Shown here in pieces: positions 1 through 6,516 of a stretch of 7,869 bases of DNA. Both the position numbers and the translations under genes were made by a program. The notes below the pieces were generated by a model. The model did not search any database. It was not told where the DNA came from and saw only the letters and a program-made list of their open reading frames with translations. Within the stretch, counting starts at the first letter, position 1, and each line of letters starts with the position of its first letter. The DNA lies in NCBI GenBank assembly GCA_030146505.1, contig JASLCO010000197.1, forward strand, positions 1-7,869. The letters are read 5' to 3'. This DNA comes from Moraxellaceae bacterium (GTDB taxonomy: Bacteria; Pseudomonadota; Gammaproteobacteria; Pseudomonadales; Moraxellaceae).

Positions 1-826
1 CAGGTTCGCTGTGCGTGGCCACGATGCGTTCGTCCTGGCCGCGCGCAGCGCGATACAGCCAGGCGCCATAGCTCCCGCCGAAATTTTCCGTGAGCCAGTG
101 CAAGTCACGCTGCGCAAGGTCGCGAATGCTCTCAATGCCGAAGCGTTTGAGTTTTTCATCCGTACGCGGGCCGATGCCGTTTATCTTGCGACAGGGCAAA
201 GGCCAGACCAGGGATTCGATATCCGCCTCGTGCACAATGGAAATGCCGTTGGGCTTGTTGAATTCGCTGGCCATCTTGGCCAGCAGTTTGTTGGGGGCAA
301 CGCCCACCGAACAGGTCAGGCCGGTGGCCGCAAAAATGGCAGACTGGATTTTCGCCGCCAGCAGGCGCCCCCCCTCCTCCTGACCACCCGGCACGTCCGT
401 GAAATCGATATACACCTCGTCCACGCCACGGTTTTCCATCACCGGTGCCAGCTCCAGGATCACGGCCTTGAAAAGCCGCGAATAACGGCGGTACTCGTCA
501 AAATCCACAGGCAGCATGATGGCATCAGGGCACAGGCGCGCCGCCTTCATGATGCCCATGGCCGAGCCCACGCCGAATTGCCGCGCGGCATAGGTGGCCG
601 TGGTGATGACACCCCGGCCGACGTAGTCGCGTATGCGGGGAAAATCCTGCAGCGGAATGTCGGCCAGACGGCCATCGGCAGCCGCTCGTGCCAGCGCATC
701 ATCCTCGCGCCGCCAGCGCCCGCCTATGACCACGGGCAGGCCCTTGAGCTGCGGATAGCGCAGCAATTCCACGGAGGCATAAAAGGCATCCATGTCGAGA
801 TGGGCAATGCGGCGTTTGGCAGTCAT
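1..826 (-). CDS. dinB: DNA polymerase IV (Y-family translesion polymerase), 3' end outside window
   Basis: Translesion DNA polymerase of the Y family, which copies past damaged template bases with low fidelity and usually belongs to the SOS or stress response. The reverse strand gives 275 uninterrupted codons from ATG at 826 to the window edge. The N-terminal metal motif H-L-D-M-D-A-F-Y-A-S is at residues 9-18 (D11, D13, with Y16 at the steric-gate position). The second catalytic pair is D136-E137 in R-G-V-D-E-V-Y-I-D. G-V-A-P-N-K-L-L-A-K and K-I-N-G-I-G-P (thumb helix-hairpin-helix) follow. The usual length is about 350 residues or more, so palm, fingers and thumb are present and the little finger lies beyond the edge. 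Compared with E. coli DinB there are about 30 extra residues between I-G-G (34-36) and R-G-V-I-T-T (71-76), a variant I associate with betaproteobacterial DinB. The Shine-Dalgarno before the start is weak and I see no LexA-type dyad in the 184-base gap to the divergent gene. Confidence 0.93.
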   Translation of the reverse strand, partial: MTAKRRIAHLDMDAFYASVELLRYPQLKGLPVVIGGRWRREDDALARAAADGRLADIPLQDFPRIRDYVGRGVITTATYAARQFGVGSAMGIMKAARLCPDAIMLPVDFDEYRRYSRLFKAVILELAPVMENRGVDEVYIDFTDVPGGQEEGGRLLAAKIQSAIFAATGLTCSVGVAPNKLLAKMASEFNKPNGISIVHEADIESLVWPLPCRKINGIGPRTDEKLKRFGIESIRDLAQRDLHWLTENFGGSYGAWLYRAARGQDERIVATHSEP

Positions 827-1010
827 CAGGCAGAACCGGCAGGTGACGGAACAAAGGCGGCGGGCCAGGAAGGCAAGCCCGGGCCCACCGCCATTTCACC
901 ACGACGCCTCCCTGCCGGCATACGCAATGCCTACGTATTTTCCCTGCTGGCAGGCCAGCTGCCTTGCTACATTGGCTGAAGCCTCTCACGCACGGACAGG
1001 AGATGCCGCC

Positions 1011-1838
1011 ATGGCCAAGGCCGCCACGCCCGCTGCCGACAAGCCCCGCATCCTGCTGGTGGACGACCAGCAGGCCAATCTGCTGGCACTGGAAGAATTG
1101 CTGGACGAATTCGATGCCACGCTGGTGCGTGCAAATTCCGGCAACGAAGCGCTGAAAATCGTGCTCAACCAGAAAATCGCCCTGGTGCTGCTGGACATAC
1201 AGATGCCGGACATGGACGGCTATGAAGTCGCACGGCTGATGCAGGGCAATAGCCGCAGCCAGGGCATTCCCATCCTGTTTGTCACCGCCATCAACCAGAG
1301 CCACGGGCATGTGCTCCGGGCCTATGAAAGCGGCGCCGTGGACATTCTGGTCAAGCCGCTGGAACCCGCCATCCTCAAGCGCAAGGTGCGGGTTTTCCTT
1401 GAGCTCTACCGCAAGACGCGCGAGCTGGAACGCCGCAATGCCGATTTCGAAGCCAGCATGCGCCGGCTCGAGCGCCTGAAGCAGCACGCCGACCTGCTGC
1501 TGGAATCGCTGGGCGATGCCATCCTGCGCCTCGACGCCGAAGGCCGCATCCAGTACGCCAACACGGCCGCCACCGCGCTGCTGGACGACGGCAAGACCCT
1601 CGCCGGCAGCCTGCTCAGTGAGCACCTGGTGGGCGATGCCGAAGAAGGTCTGGTGGGGGAAATGCTGGCCAGTTGCCTGGCTGGCGAACGTAGCCAGTTC
1701 ATTGCCGCCGTGCACCGCCTGGATGAAGTCTATGCCGCCGAATTCACCGCCTCGCCCATGACCACGGCAAGCGGCGACAACGAAGGCGTGAGCCTTGTCT
1801 TCAAGGATGTTTCACGGCGGCACAAGGTGAAGGCATGA
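1011..1838 (+). CDS. Response regulator, REC - coiled coil - PAS, no output domain
   Basis: A 275-residue cytoplasmic signalling protein. Residues 13-130 form a receiver domain with every phosphorylation residue visible: acidic pair D18-D19, phospho-acceptor D62 in L-L-D-I-Q-M-P-D-M-D-G, T92 and K115 in V-K-P-L. A charged helical stretch, probably coiled coil, follows at about 130-162, then a PAS domain at about 162-270 (L-L-E-S-L-G-D-A-I-L-R-L-D, then Y-A-N). No HTH, GGDEF, EAL, kinase or phosphatase domain follows, so the output must act through protein contacts or has been lost. In many relatives with this receiver the REC-PAS part is followed by kinase or cyclic-di-GMP domains (family knowledge). 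The ATG at 1011 is preferred because AGGAG (998-1002) sits 8 bases upstream; the frame is open to 792 but no better start is seen. The stop codon lies in the first unit of an 8-bp triplicated repeat. A phosphodonor is not identified; the hybrid kinase at 3996-5753 is only a candidate. Confidence 0.88.
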   Translation: MAKAATPAADKPRILLVDDQQANLLALEELLDEFDATLVRANSGNEALKIVLNQKIALVLLDIQMPDMDGYEVARLMQGNSRSQGIPILFVTAINQSHGHVLRAYESGAVDILVKPLEPAILKRKVRVFLELYRKTRELERRNADFEASMRRLERLKQHADLLLESLGDAILRLDAEGRIQYANTAATALLDDGKTLAGSLLSEHLVGDAEEGLVGEMLASCLAGERSQFIAAVHRLDEVYAAEFTASPMTTASGDNEGVSLVFKDVSRRHKVKA

Positions 1839-1859
1839 GGAAGTGAGGAAGTGAGGAAG
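1836..1859 (+). repeat. Three tandem copies of TGAGGAAG at the stop codon
   Basis: Three perfect head-to-tail copies of the 8-mer TGAGGAAG. The first triplet of the first copy is the stop codon of the REC-PAS gene. The repeat looks like a product of replication slippage and could vary in copy number without changing the protein, because the extra copies are downstream of the stop. Confidence 0.9.
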
Positions 1860-1894
1860 TTTGAGGCTGGCGCAGGGGCGTCTTTCAATGCAAT

Positions 1895-1996
1895 CCGAAA
1901 AAATCGTCATTCCCTTGATAGGGAATCTCCCGGAGGGCCATAAAAGCTTCAAACATGAGGATTCCCGTTCATCAAGGGAATGACGATGGTTTTCGG
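1895..1996. repeat. Long imperfect inverted repeat with dRS3-like ATTCCC/GGGAAT cores
   Basis: Two arms, 1895-1927 and 1960-1996, face each other across about 32 bases. They share a perfect 17-nt block, ATCGTCATTCCCTTGAT at 1903-1919 with its complement at 1971-1987, and a matching GGGAATC/GATTCCC end. Each arm also contains its own ATTCCC...GGGAAT dyad, with 6 bases between halves on the left (1909-1926) and 9 on the right (1961-1981). That resembles the dRS3 repeats of Neisseria and the widespread CGTCATTCCC repeats of proteobacteria (family knowledge). The whole block would fold into one large hairpin and could be a small non-autonomous mobile element. No open reading frame is inside. Its last base is the first base of the REPIN-like pair that follows. 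Confidence 0.8.
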
Positions 1997-2053
1997 TAGG
2001 TGCGAATTCATTCGCACAAAAGAATCCGGATGTGCGAATGAATTCGCACCTAC
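1996..2053. repeat. REPIN-like inverted pair, copy A (14-nt loop)
   Basis: Two 22-nt REP-like units in perfect inverted orientation, 1996-2017 and 2032-2053, separated by 14 bases. Each unit is a GTAG tetranucleotide followed by GTGCGAATTCATTCGCAC, itself an 8-bp dyad around a 2-base centre. A GTAG-type tetranucleotide next to a short palindrome, occurring as inverted pairs, is the hallmark of REP sequences mobilised in trans by RAYT transposases (family knowledge). This copy has the shortest loop and both arms are intact. It lies between the dRS3-like inverted repeat and the terminator, in the space between convergent genes. Confidence 0.88.
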
Positions 2054-2061
2054 ATTTTTAA

Positions 2062-2093
2062 AAAAAATCCCCGGGAAATTCCGGGGATTTTTT
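2062..2093. terminator. Bidirectional rho-independent terminator
   Basis: A 13-bp stem (2062-2074 with 2081-2093) around a 6-base loop. The base of the stem is an A-tract on the left and a T-tract on the right, with a GC-rich top of the TCCCCGG type. It can therefore end transcripts in both directions. It sits 13 bases beyond the stop of the minus-strand GMC gene, its likely main client, and also faces the plus-strand REC-PAS gene. Confidence 0.9.
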
Positions 2094-2106
2094 CATGGTC
2101 TGCCGT

Positions 2107-3720
2107 TCAGCGCGCCTGACGGATCAGGTCTGCGGCCTTTTCACCGATCATGATGGCGGGGGCATTGGTGTTGCCGCCTATCAAGGTGGGCATGATGGAG
2201 GCATCCACCACGCGCAGGCCGGCAATGCCATGCACCTTGAGGGAAGGATCAACCACCGCCATGTCATCCGTACCCATCTTGCAGCTGCCCACCGGGTGGT
2301 ACACCGAGTCCACACGACGACGCAGGACATCCCGGATTTCGTCATCCGTTTTGAGATCGGCGGTATACAGCTCTTTGCTGATCCAGGGGGCGAAGGCGGC
2401 TGTTTTCATCAGCTTGTTCGTTATCTTGTAGCCTTTGAGCATCACGTCCACATCATCTTCATGACCGAAGAAGTTGGGATCAATCACCGGCGCGGTTTCC
2501 GCATGGCGATCAGCAATACCCACGGTACCGCGGCTCTTGGGACGCAACACGCAGACATGGCAGGAGAAGCCATGGCCCATGTGCAGGGTACGGGCATGGT
2601 CATCCACGATGGCTGTCACCAGATGCAACTGGATATCCGGTGCCTCCAGGGAGGCATCCGTTTTCAGGAAGCCGCCGCCTTCCGCAAAATTGGTGGTAAT
2701 CATGCCGCGGCGTTCGTTCTTGTAGCGGCTCATCTCGCGGATCAGACGCACGCCACCGGCGAGGGAAATACCGAAAGTATCCAGGCTCTTTGATTTGTAG
2801 CAGAACACGAAATCCGGATGATCCTGCAGGTTCTTGCCCACGCCCGGCAAATGATGCACCACGGGAATACCGTGCTTTTTCAATTCATCGGCATCGCCCA
2901 CGCCGGAGAGCAGCAGGAGTTGCGGTGACTGGAAGGCACCGGCAGAAAGAATCACTTCGCGACGCGCCATGAGCTTCCGGGTCACGCCGCCCTGCTTGTA
3001 TTCCACGCCCACGGCCACTTTGCCGTCGAAGAGCACGCGCTGCGTGAGCGCGCCGGTTTCAATACGCAGATTGCTGCGCTTGTCCACGAAAGGCTGCAGA
3101 TAACCGCGATAGGCACTCCAGCGCTCGCCATTTTTCTGCGTGAGCTGGAACAAGCCTATGCCTTCCTGCTGCGCGCCATTGAAGTCGTCGGTGACGGGAT
3201 AACCTGCCTGCCTGGCGGCATCCAGCCAGACCTGGCGCAGCGGGCTGTCGGACTGGCACTCGCTCACCTGCAGCGGGCCATCCTGGCCATGCCATTCATT
3301 ATTGAAGGTGTTGTTGTGCTCGGATTTCCTGAAGTAAGGCAGCACCTCATTCCAGGACCAGCCCGTATTGCCCAGGGCCGCCCAGTGGTCGTAATCACTC
3401 TGGTGGCCACGGATATAGGCCATGGCATTCACGGCCGAAGAGCCGCCCATGACCTTGCCACGCGGCTGATAACCGAGGCGGTTGTTGAGCCCGCGCTGCG
3501 GCACGGTATCGAAGGGCTGGCTGTTGATCCCGGTGGGCGCCATGAGCACGATGGCCGCCGGCGTGCGAATCAGGAACTTGTCACCGTCGCCGCCCATCTC
3601 CAGCACGGCCACGGACACATTGGGGTCTTCACTCAAGCGTGAAGCCACGGCACAACCGGCGGAGCCGCCGCCTACCACGATGTAATCAACCACTCCCTGA
3701 TCTGGGGTCTGATCCGACAT
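2107..3720 (-). CDS. GMC-family FAD-dependent alcohol/choline-type dehydrogenase
   Basis: A 537-residue flavoprotein of the glucose-methanol-choline oxidoreductase family, which oxidises an alcohol substrate and passes electrons to a quinone, other carrier or oxygen. The Rossmann FAD site is at 12-45 (V-G-G-G-S-A-G, with E41 at the strand end). GMC signature 1 is near 88-110 (G-K-V-M-G-G-S-S-A-V-N). Signature 2 is at 261-275 (G-A-F-Q-S-P then S-G-V-G). The C-terminal catalytic pair is H475 in Y-H-P-V-G-S-C and N519 in G-G-N-T-N-A-P, 44 residues apart as in choline oxidase, so the active site looks intact. Length is normal. The ATG at 3720 is preceded by AGGAG at 5-base spacing. Substrate is not determined: choline dehydrogenase and AlkJ-type alcohol dehydrogenase are the nearest family models, and no betaine-pathway genes (betB, betI) are nearby. 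No signal peptide is seen. It is probably monocistronic, with upstream promoter-like elements and a terminator after the stop. Confidence 0.93.
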   Translation of the reverse strand: MSDQTPDQGVVDYIVVGGGSAGCAVASRLSEDPNVSVAVLEMGGDGDKFLIRTPAAIVLMAPTGINSQPFDTVPQRGLNNRLGYQPRGKVMGGSSAVNAMAYIRGHQSDYDHWAALGNTGWSWNEVLPYFRKSEHNNTFNNEWHGQDGPLQVSECQSDSPLRQVWLDAARQAGYPVTDDFNGAQQEGIGLFQLTQKNGERWSAYRGYLQPFVDKRSNLRIETGALTQRVLFDGKVAVGVEYKQGGVTRKLMARREVILSAGAFQSPQLLLLSGVGDADELKKHGIPVVHHLPGVGKNLQDHPDFVFCYKSKSLDTFGISLAGGVRLIREMSRYKNERRGMITTNFAEGGGFLKTDASLEAPDIQLHLVTAIVDDHARTLHMGHGFSCHVCVLRPKSRGTVGIADRHAETAPVIDPNFFGHEDDVDVMLKGYKITNKLMKTAAFAPWISKELYTADLKTDDEIRDVLRRRVDSVYHPVGSCKMGTDDMAVVDPSLKVHGIAGLRVVDASIMPTLIGGNTNAPAIMIGEKAADLIRQAR

Positions 3721-3748
3721 GACTGCTCCTGTCTTTCTTGTTTTGGGC

Positions 3749-3774
3749 GCGGGCTTTCACCGTGGAAAGCCCGC
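3749..3774 (-). promoter_or_regulatory. Stem-loop in the leader of the GMC gene
   Basis: Perfect 10-bp stem (GCGGGCTTTC at 3749-3758 with GAAAGCCCGC at 3765-3774) and a 6-base loop, ending 28 bases before the GMC start codon and clear of its AGGAG ribosome site. There is no T-tract on either side, so it is not an ordinary terminator. It would lie in the 5' untranslated region if the promoter at 3796-3823 is real, and could affect mRNA stability or translation. Confidence 0.55.
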
Positions 3775-3795
3775 GTGGGGAAAATTAGTGCGCTT

Positions 3796-3823
3796 ACTCT
3801 AACCAGCATCGGCCCGCGTGCAA
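3796..3823 (-). promoter_or_regulatory. Candidate sigma-70 promoter of the GMC gene
   Basis: Read on the minus strand, TTGCAC (3823-3818) and TAGAGT (3801-3796) are separated by 16 bases, giving a plausible -35/-10 pair about 75 bases before the start codon. An imperfect TTAG...CTAA dyad (3785-3802) overlaps the -10, where a repressor could sit. This is a consensus match only. Confidence 0.35.
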
Positions 3824-3831
3824 GCTTGACA

Positions 3832-3854
3832 GCGGATTTCCGGGCCAAATCCGC
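3832..3854. promoter_or_regulatory. Inverted repeat upstream of the GMC promoter
   Basis: Perfect 8-bp inverted repeat, GCGGATTT (3832-3839) and AAATCCGC (3847-3854), around a 7-base centre, beginning 8 bases beyond the candidate -35. Position and symmetry suit a dimeric regulator, but the regulator is unknown and the site could simply be a hairpin. Confidence 0.4.
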
Positions 3855-3913
3855 CCCTGTGGCCACACTGGCCTGTCTTGGTCTGGAAGCTGCTCACCAT
3901 CGCTCGGCCCCCT

Positions 3914-3999
3914 GTAGGTGCGAATTCATTCGCACAAACCAACCCACATCAGCCCGATGCCCAGCCGATACAACAAGGTGCGAATGAATTCGCACCTAC
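3914..3999. repeat. REPIN-like inverted pair, copy B (42-nt loop)
   Basis: The same GTAG-headed unit as at 1996-2053, with arms 3914-3935 and 3978-3999 and both 22-nt units perfect. The right arm, read on the minus strand, begins inside the histidine kinase gene: the TAG of its tetranucleotide (3998-3996) is the kinase stop codon. As a folded RNA it would form a hairpin right behind the kinase reading frame and might stabilise the mRNA 3' end or aid termination. Confidence 0.88.
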
Positions 4000-5753
4000 C
4001 TGGGGCTGACCCAGCGCTCCAGGGCGGCACGCAGGTCGTTGAGGCGCACGGGCTTGGGCAGGTAGTCGTCCATGCCGGCGGCCAGGCATTTTTCGCGGTC
4101 GCCTTTGAGGGCGCTGGCGGTCATGGCGATGATGGGCATGTGCTGACCGGGGGCTTCGCTGGCGCGTATGGCGCGACAAGCTTCAAAGCCGTCCATGACC
4201 GGCATGTTGCAGTCCAGGAAAAGCAGGTCGTAGGAACGCTGCCGCACGGCGGCCACGGCATCGCGGCCATTGGCCACGATATCCACGCCATAGCCCAGGC
4301 GTTTCAGTGCCTCGGTGGCCACGAGCTGGTTCACGCTGTTGTCTTCGGCCACCAGCACACGGCCACGCACCGGCGTTTCGTCACTTCCGCCCTGTGCCGC
4401 AAAGGTGCTCACCGGTGCCGGCACGAATTCGCCCGGCGCCAGCGTGTCGAAGGGAATGTCCAGCCAGAAGGAGCTGCCCTCGCCGGGTACGGTACGCACA
4501 TCCAGCTCGCCCCCCATGAGTTCGGCCAGGCGACGTGAAATCGACAGGCCAAGGCCGCTGCCGCCGTATTGCCGCGTGGTGGACACATCGGCCTGGGTGA
4601 AGGGCTGGAACAGGCGGGCTACCACCGCAGGCTCCATGCCCGGCCCGGTGTCCCGGACTTCGTAGCGCAGGCAGACCCGGCCTTCCTCCTGCCGCAGCAA
4701 GGCGCAGGCAAGATGCACGCTGCCCGCCTGCGTGAACTTCACGGCATTGCCCAGCAGGTTCACCAGTATCTGGCGCAGGCGCGCCGGATCGCCGCGCAGG
4801 CCGTCCGGCACGTCGGCGGCAAAGTCCGCCGTCAGTGCCAGGCCTTTTTCCCGGGCTTTTTCCTGCAGGAGATTGACAGCATCACGGCCGGCTTCGCGTG
4901 GATCGAAGGGTAGTGGCTCCAGTTCCAGGCGGCCGGCCTCGATCTTGGAAAGATCGAGGATGTCGTTGATGAGATGCAGCAGGGTTTCGCCGGACAGGCG
5001 AGAAAGCTCCACATACTGTCGCTGCTGCGAAGTGAGGCTGGTATCGCGCAGCAGGGTATTGAGGCCGATCACGCCATTGAGCGGCGTGCGTATCTCGTGG
5101 CTCATGGTGGCGAGGAAATCGGACTTGGCGCGCGAGGCGGCTTCGGCGGCTTCACGTGCCGTCTGCAGGCGTTCTATGTATTTGTCGCTGGCATCGCGTG
5201 CCGCCAGGCCAAACGCCAGGCAGCAGGTCATGATGACCAGACGGGCAAACACCAGATGGGCATCGGTGACCGGAAAATCATTGTGCAGGATGACAAGGGA
5301 TTCGCTGCCCCATATGCCCAGCACGGCCAGCGCACAGCCTGCCATCCACCAGAGTGCCGCCCGCCGCCCGATGAGATAGGCCGCCACCATGGGCACGGCC
5401 ACGAGATACCAGACCGCCAGCGCGCTGTTCTGGCCATTGCGCATGGATACCGCCACCAGCCCGGCAAAGGTCAGCGCAATGCCAAGCTGATTGCCGAGGC
5501 GCAGGCGCCAGGCGCTGCCATCGGCCAGCACCCACTGGCGCAGCAGGAGGGTGCCGGCAATCACGGCCACCTCGACCAGGCCGGTCAGCCATATCCGGAG
5601 CAGTACCAGATAGATCAGCGCATTGAAGCCCCAGCCCAGGGCAGCCACCAGGGTGATGTTGGCAAAGCGGCGCAGCTCTTCGGGAGCGGCAACCTCCTGC
5701 GCAGGGGGCGTGGCGCCGGGCTGGCCTGGTGGTGTGAACTCATGATCCGGCAT
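3996..5753 (-). CDS. Membrane-bound hybrid sensor histidine kinase with receiver domain
   Basis: Inner-membrane hybrid kinase that autophosphorylates a histidine and passes phosphate to its own receiver. Numbered from ATG 5753 (585 residues): hydrophobic segments, about six, span 31-185; a short coiled linker follows at about 188-210; HisKA has H219 in M-S-H-E-I-R-T-P-L-N; HATPase_c has the N-box (N336), D-T-G-P-G-M (D368), F-box Q-P-F-T-Q and G-G-S-G-L-G-L (397-403); the receiver from about 464 has E470-D471, acceptor D514 in F-L-D-C-N-M-P-V-M-D-G, T545 and K567. All catalytic residues are present. There is no HPt domain, so onward phosphotransfer needs a separate protein or the receiver is autoregulatory. 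No extracytoplasmic sensor domain is visible; the membrane block itself probably senses. The start is uncertain: in-frame ATG at 5783 and TTG at 5810 have even poorer ribosome sites. The stop codon is part of a REP-like repeat. It lies 109 bases behind the pilin gene and may be cotranscribed with it. Confidence 0.92.
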   Translation of the reverse strand: MPDHEFTPPGQPGATPPAQEVAAPEELRRFANITLVAALGWGFNALIYLVLLRIWLTGLVEVAVIAGTLLLRQWVLADGSAWRLRLGNQLGIALTFAGLVAVSMRNGQNSALAVWYLVAVPMVAAYLIGRRAALWWMAGCALAVLGIWGSESLVILHNDFPVTDAHLVFARLVIMTCCLAFGLAARDASDKYIERLQTAREAAEAASRAKSDFLATMSHEIRTPLNGVIGLNTLLRDTSLTSQQRQYVELSRLSGETLLHLINDILDLSKIEAGRLELEPLPFDPREAGRDAVNLLQEKAREKGLALTADFAADVPDGLRGDPARLRQILVNLLGNAVKFTQAGSVHLACALLRQEEGRVCLRYEVRDTGPGMEPAVVARLFQPFTQADVSTTRQYGGSGLGLSISRRLAELMGGELDVRTVPGEGSSFWLDIPFDTLAPGEFVPAPVSTFAAQGGSDETPVRGRVLVAEDNSVNQLVATEALKRLGYGVDIVANGRDAVAAVRQRSYDLLFLDCNMPVMDGFEACRAIRASEAPGQHMPIIAMTASALKGDREKCLAAGMDDYLPKPVRLNDLRAALERWVSPR

Positions 5754-5862
5754 GAGGGTCTCGGCAAGAGGGGACCGGGGCATTGCATTACGTATGGCCG
5801 CGCCCTGCAAGCCGCCGGGGGTAAAAACATGTACGCCAGGGCCGGACGGCTTGTCGCCGCTC

Positions 5863-6354
5863 TCAGTGGCGGCGCGTATCGCGGCACTTCACGTTCAGGT
5901 ATTTCGCCGGCACATTGGTGTAATCCTGGTCGCCTGCGACCATGCCCGCCGGTACCGGCGAATAGCCGCAGGTCCACGACAAGGGACTGCCGGCAGAATC
6001 CGGCACGATGATGGCGCGCACGGAAATCACCTTGTCCTGCAACAGGGGCACGGCCTTGTTGCCGAAATGGAGATGCAGGGCGCCGTTCTGGAAGCCCACG
6101 CCCTTGAGGTAATTGCCCAGTATCTTGTCGGCCGGTGGCAAGCCTGCCTCTTCCGCAGTGAAAGGCAGCTTGCCGTTCATGACGTAGTAAGCCTCCACCC
6201 GGTCCTTGAGCTTGTCCGCCAGCTCCATGGACTCGTCCACCTGCTCCCGCGCCAGCGGCACCACATAGCCCGGAATCGCCACCGACAGCAGGATGCCGAG
6301 AATGACCAGCACCACCATCATTTCCATCAGCGTGAAACCGCCGGCCTGCTTCAT
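5863..6354 (-). CDS. Type IV prepilin (PilA-like, C-terminal disulphide loop)
   Basis: A 163-residue type IVa-like pilin precursor, exported, cut and N-methylated by prepilin peptidase and built into a pilus or pseudopilus. The start M-K-Q-A-G-G/F-T-L-M-E-M-M shows the cleavage site after G6, F7 as mature residue 1 and the conserved glutamate at mature position 5 (E11), followed by an unbroken hydrophobic helix through about residue 28. The C-terminus has C129 and C157 with Y-L-N-V-K-C-R, like the disulphide loop of Pseudomonas and Neisseria major pilins. Length is normal for a pilin. The ATG at 6354 is chosen because it puts the short leader in the usual place, although the nearest purine-rich site (AGGACGAG) is rather far upstream. 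No pilus assembly genes (pilB, pilC, pilD) are in the window, so it looks like an orphan pilin. It could instead be a minor or competence pilin. Confidence 0.88.
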   Translation of the reverse strand: MKQAGGFTLMEMMVVLVILGILLSVAIPGYVVPLAREQVDESMELADKLKDRVEAYYVMNGKLPFTAEEAGLPPADKILGNYLKGVGFQNGALHLHFGNKAVPLLQDKVISVRAIIVPDSAGSPLSWTCGYSPVPAGMVAGDQDYTNVPAKYLNVKCRDTRRH

Positions 6355-6441
6355 GTCTGCATCTCGTCCTGTGCTGTTGCGGCTTGCGGCGCCGGCGTGA
6401 TTATCCGCCAGTGCAACGGCGCTTGCCTGAGCGTCCCGCCC

Positions 6442-6467
6442 GCCTGCGGAGCAGGCCGATGGCCTGC
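6442..6467 (-). promoter_or_regulatory. Mutually exclusive hairpins upstream of the pilin gene
   Basis: Three complementary segments lie in a row. GCCTGC (6442-6447) can pair with GCAGGC (6451-6456) over a 3-base loop, and GCAGGCC (6451-6457) can pair with GGCCTGC (6461-6467) over another 3-base loop. The two stems share the middle segment, so only one can form at a time. The site is about 90 bases before the pilin start codon on the transcribed strand. Whether it is within the transcript is unknown. Confidence 0.4.
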
Positions 6468-6516
6468 GCAACGCCACCATTCCCCGACTTCACCGGAAGG
6501 GCTGAATCCAGAACCT

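Noticed and set aside
11..979. Plus-strand 322-codon open frame at the left edge
   Set aside because: Antisense to the DNA polymerase IV reading frame, which has all catalytic motifs.
827..1010. LexA box controlling dinB
   Set aside because: No CTGT-N8-ACAG-type dyad is seen in the divergent gap; only short GC-rich dyads such as 946-959.
699..1715. Minus-strand 338-codon open frame
   Set aside because: Antisense to the REC-PAS gene and overlapping the start of dinB; no recognisable domain.
1839..2106. Remnant of an output domain downstream of the REC-PAS gene
   Set aside because: The stretch is made of repeats and a terminator; I could not read GGDEF, EAL or kinase motifs in any frame.
2095..2793. 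Plus-strand 232-codon open frame opposite the GMC gene
   Set aside because: It is a shadow of the GMC dehydrogenase, whose signatures, start site and active-site residues are unmistakable on the other strand; the translation resembles no family.
3858..3867. TGTGGCCACA palindrome as a stand-alone operator
   Set aside because: Ten bases of symmetry are common by chance in GC-rich DNA; it is mentioned only as part of the dyad cluster.
4974..6011. Plus-strand 345-codon open frame
   Set aside because: It runs antisense across the histidine kinase and the end of the pilin gene, both clear by motif; it is low-complexity and explained by high GC content.
6405..6432. Sigma-54 promoter for the pilin gene (GGCA...TTGC on the minus strand)
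   Set aside because: The distance between GG and GC is one base too long for a -24/-12 promoter, and the first element deviates from TGGCAC.
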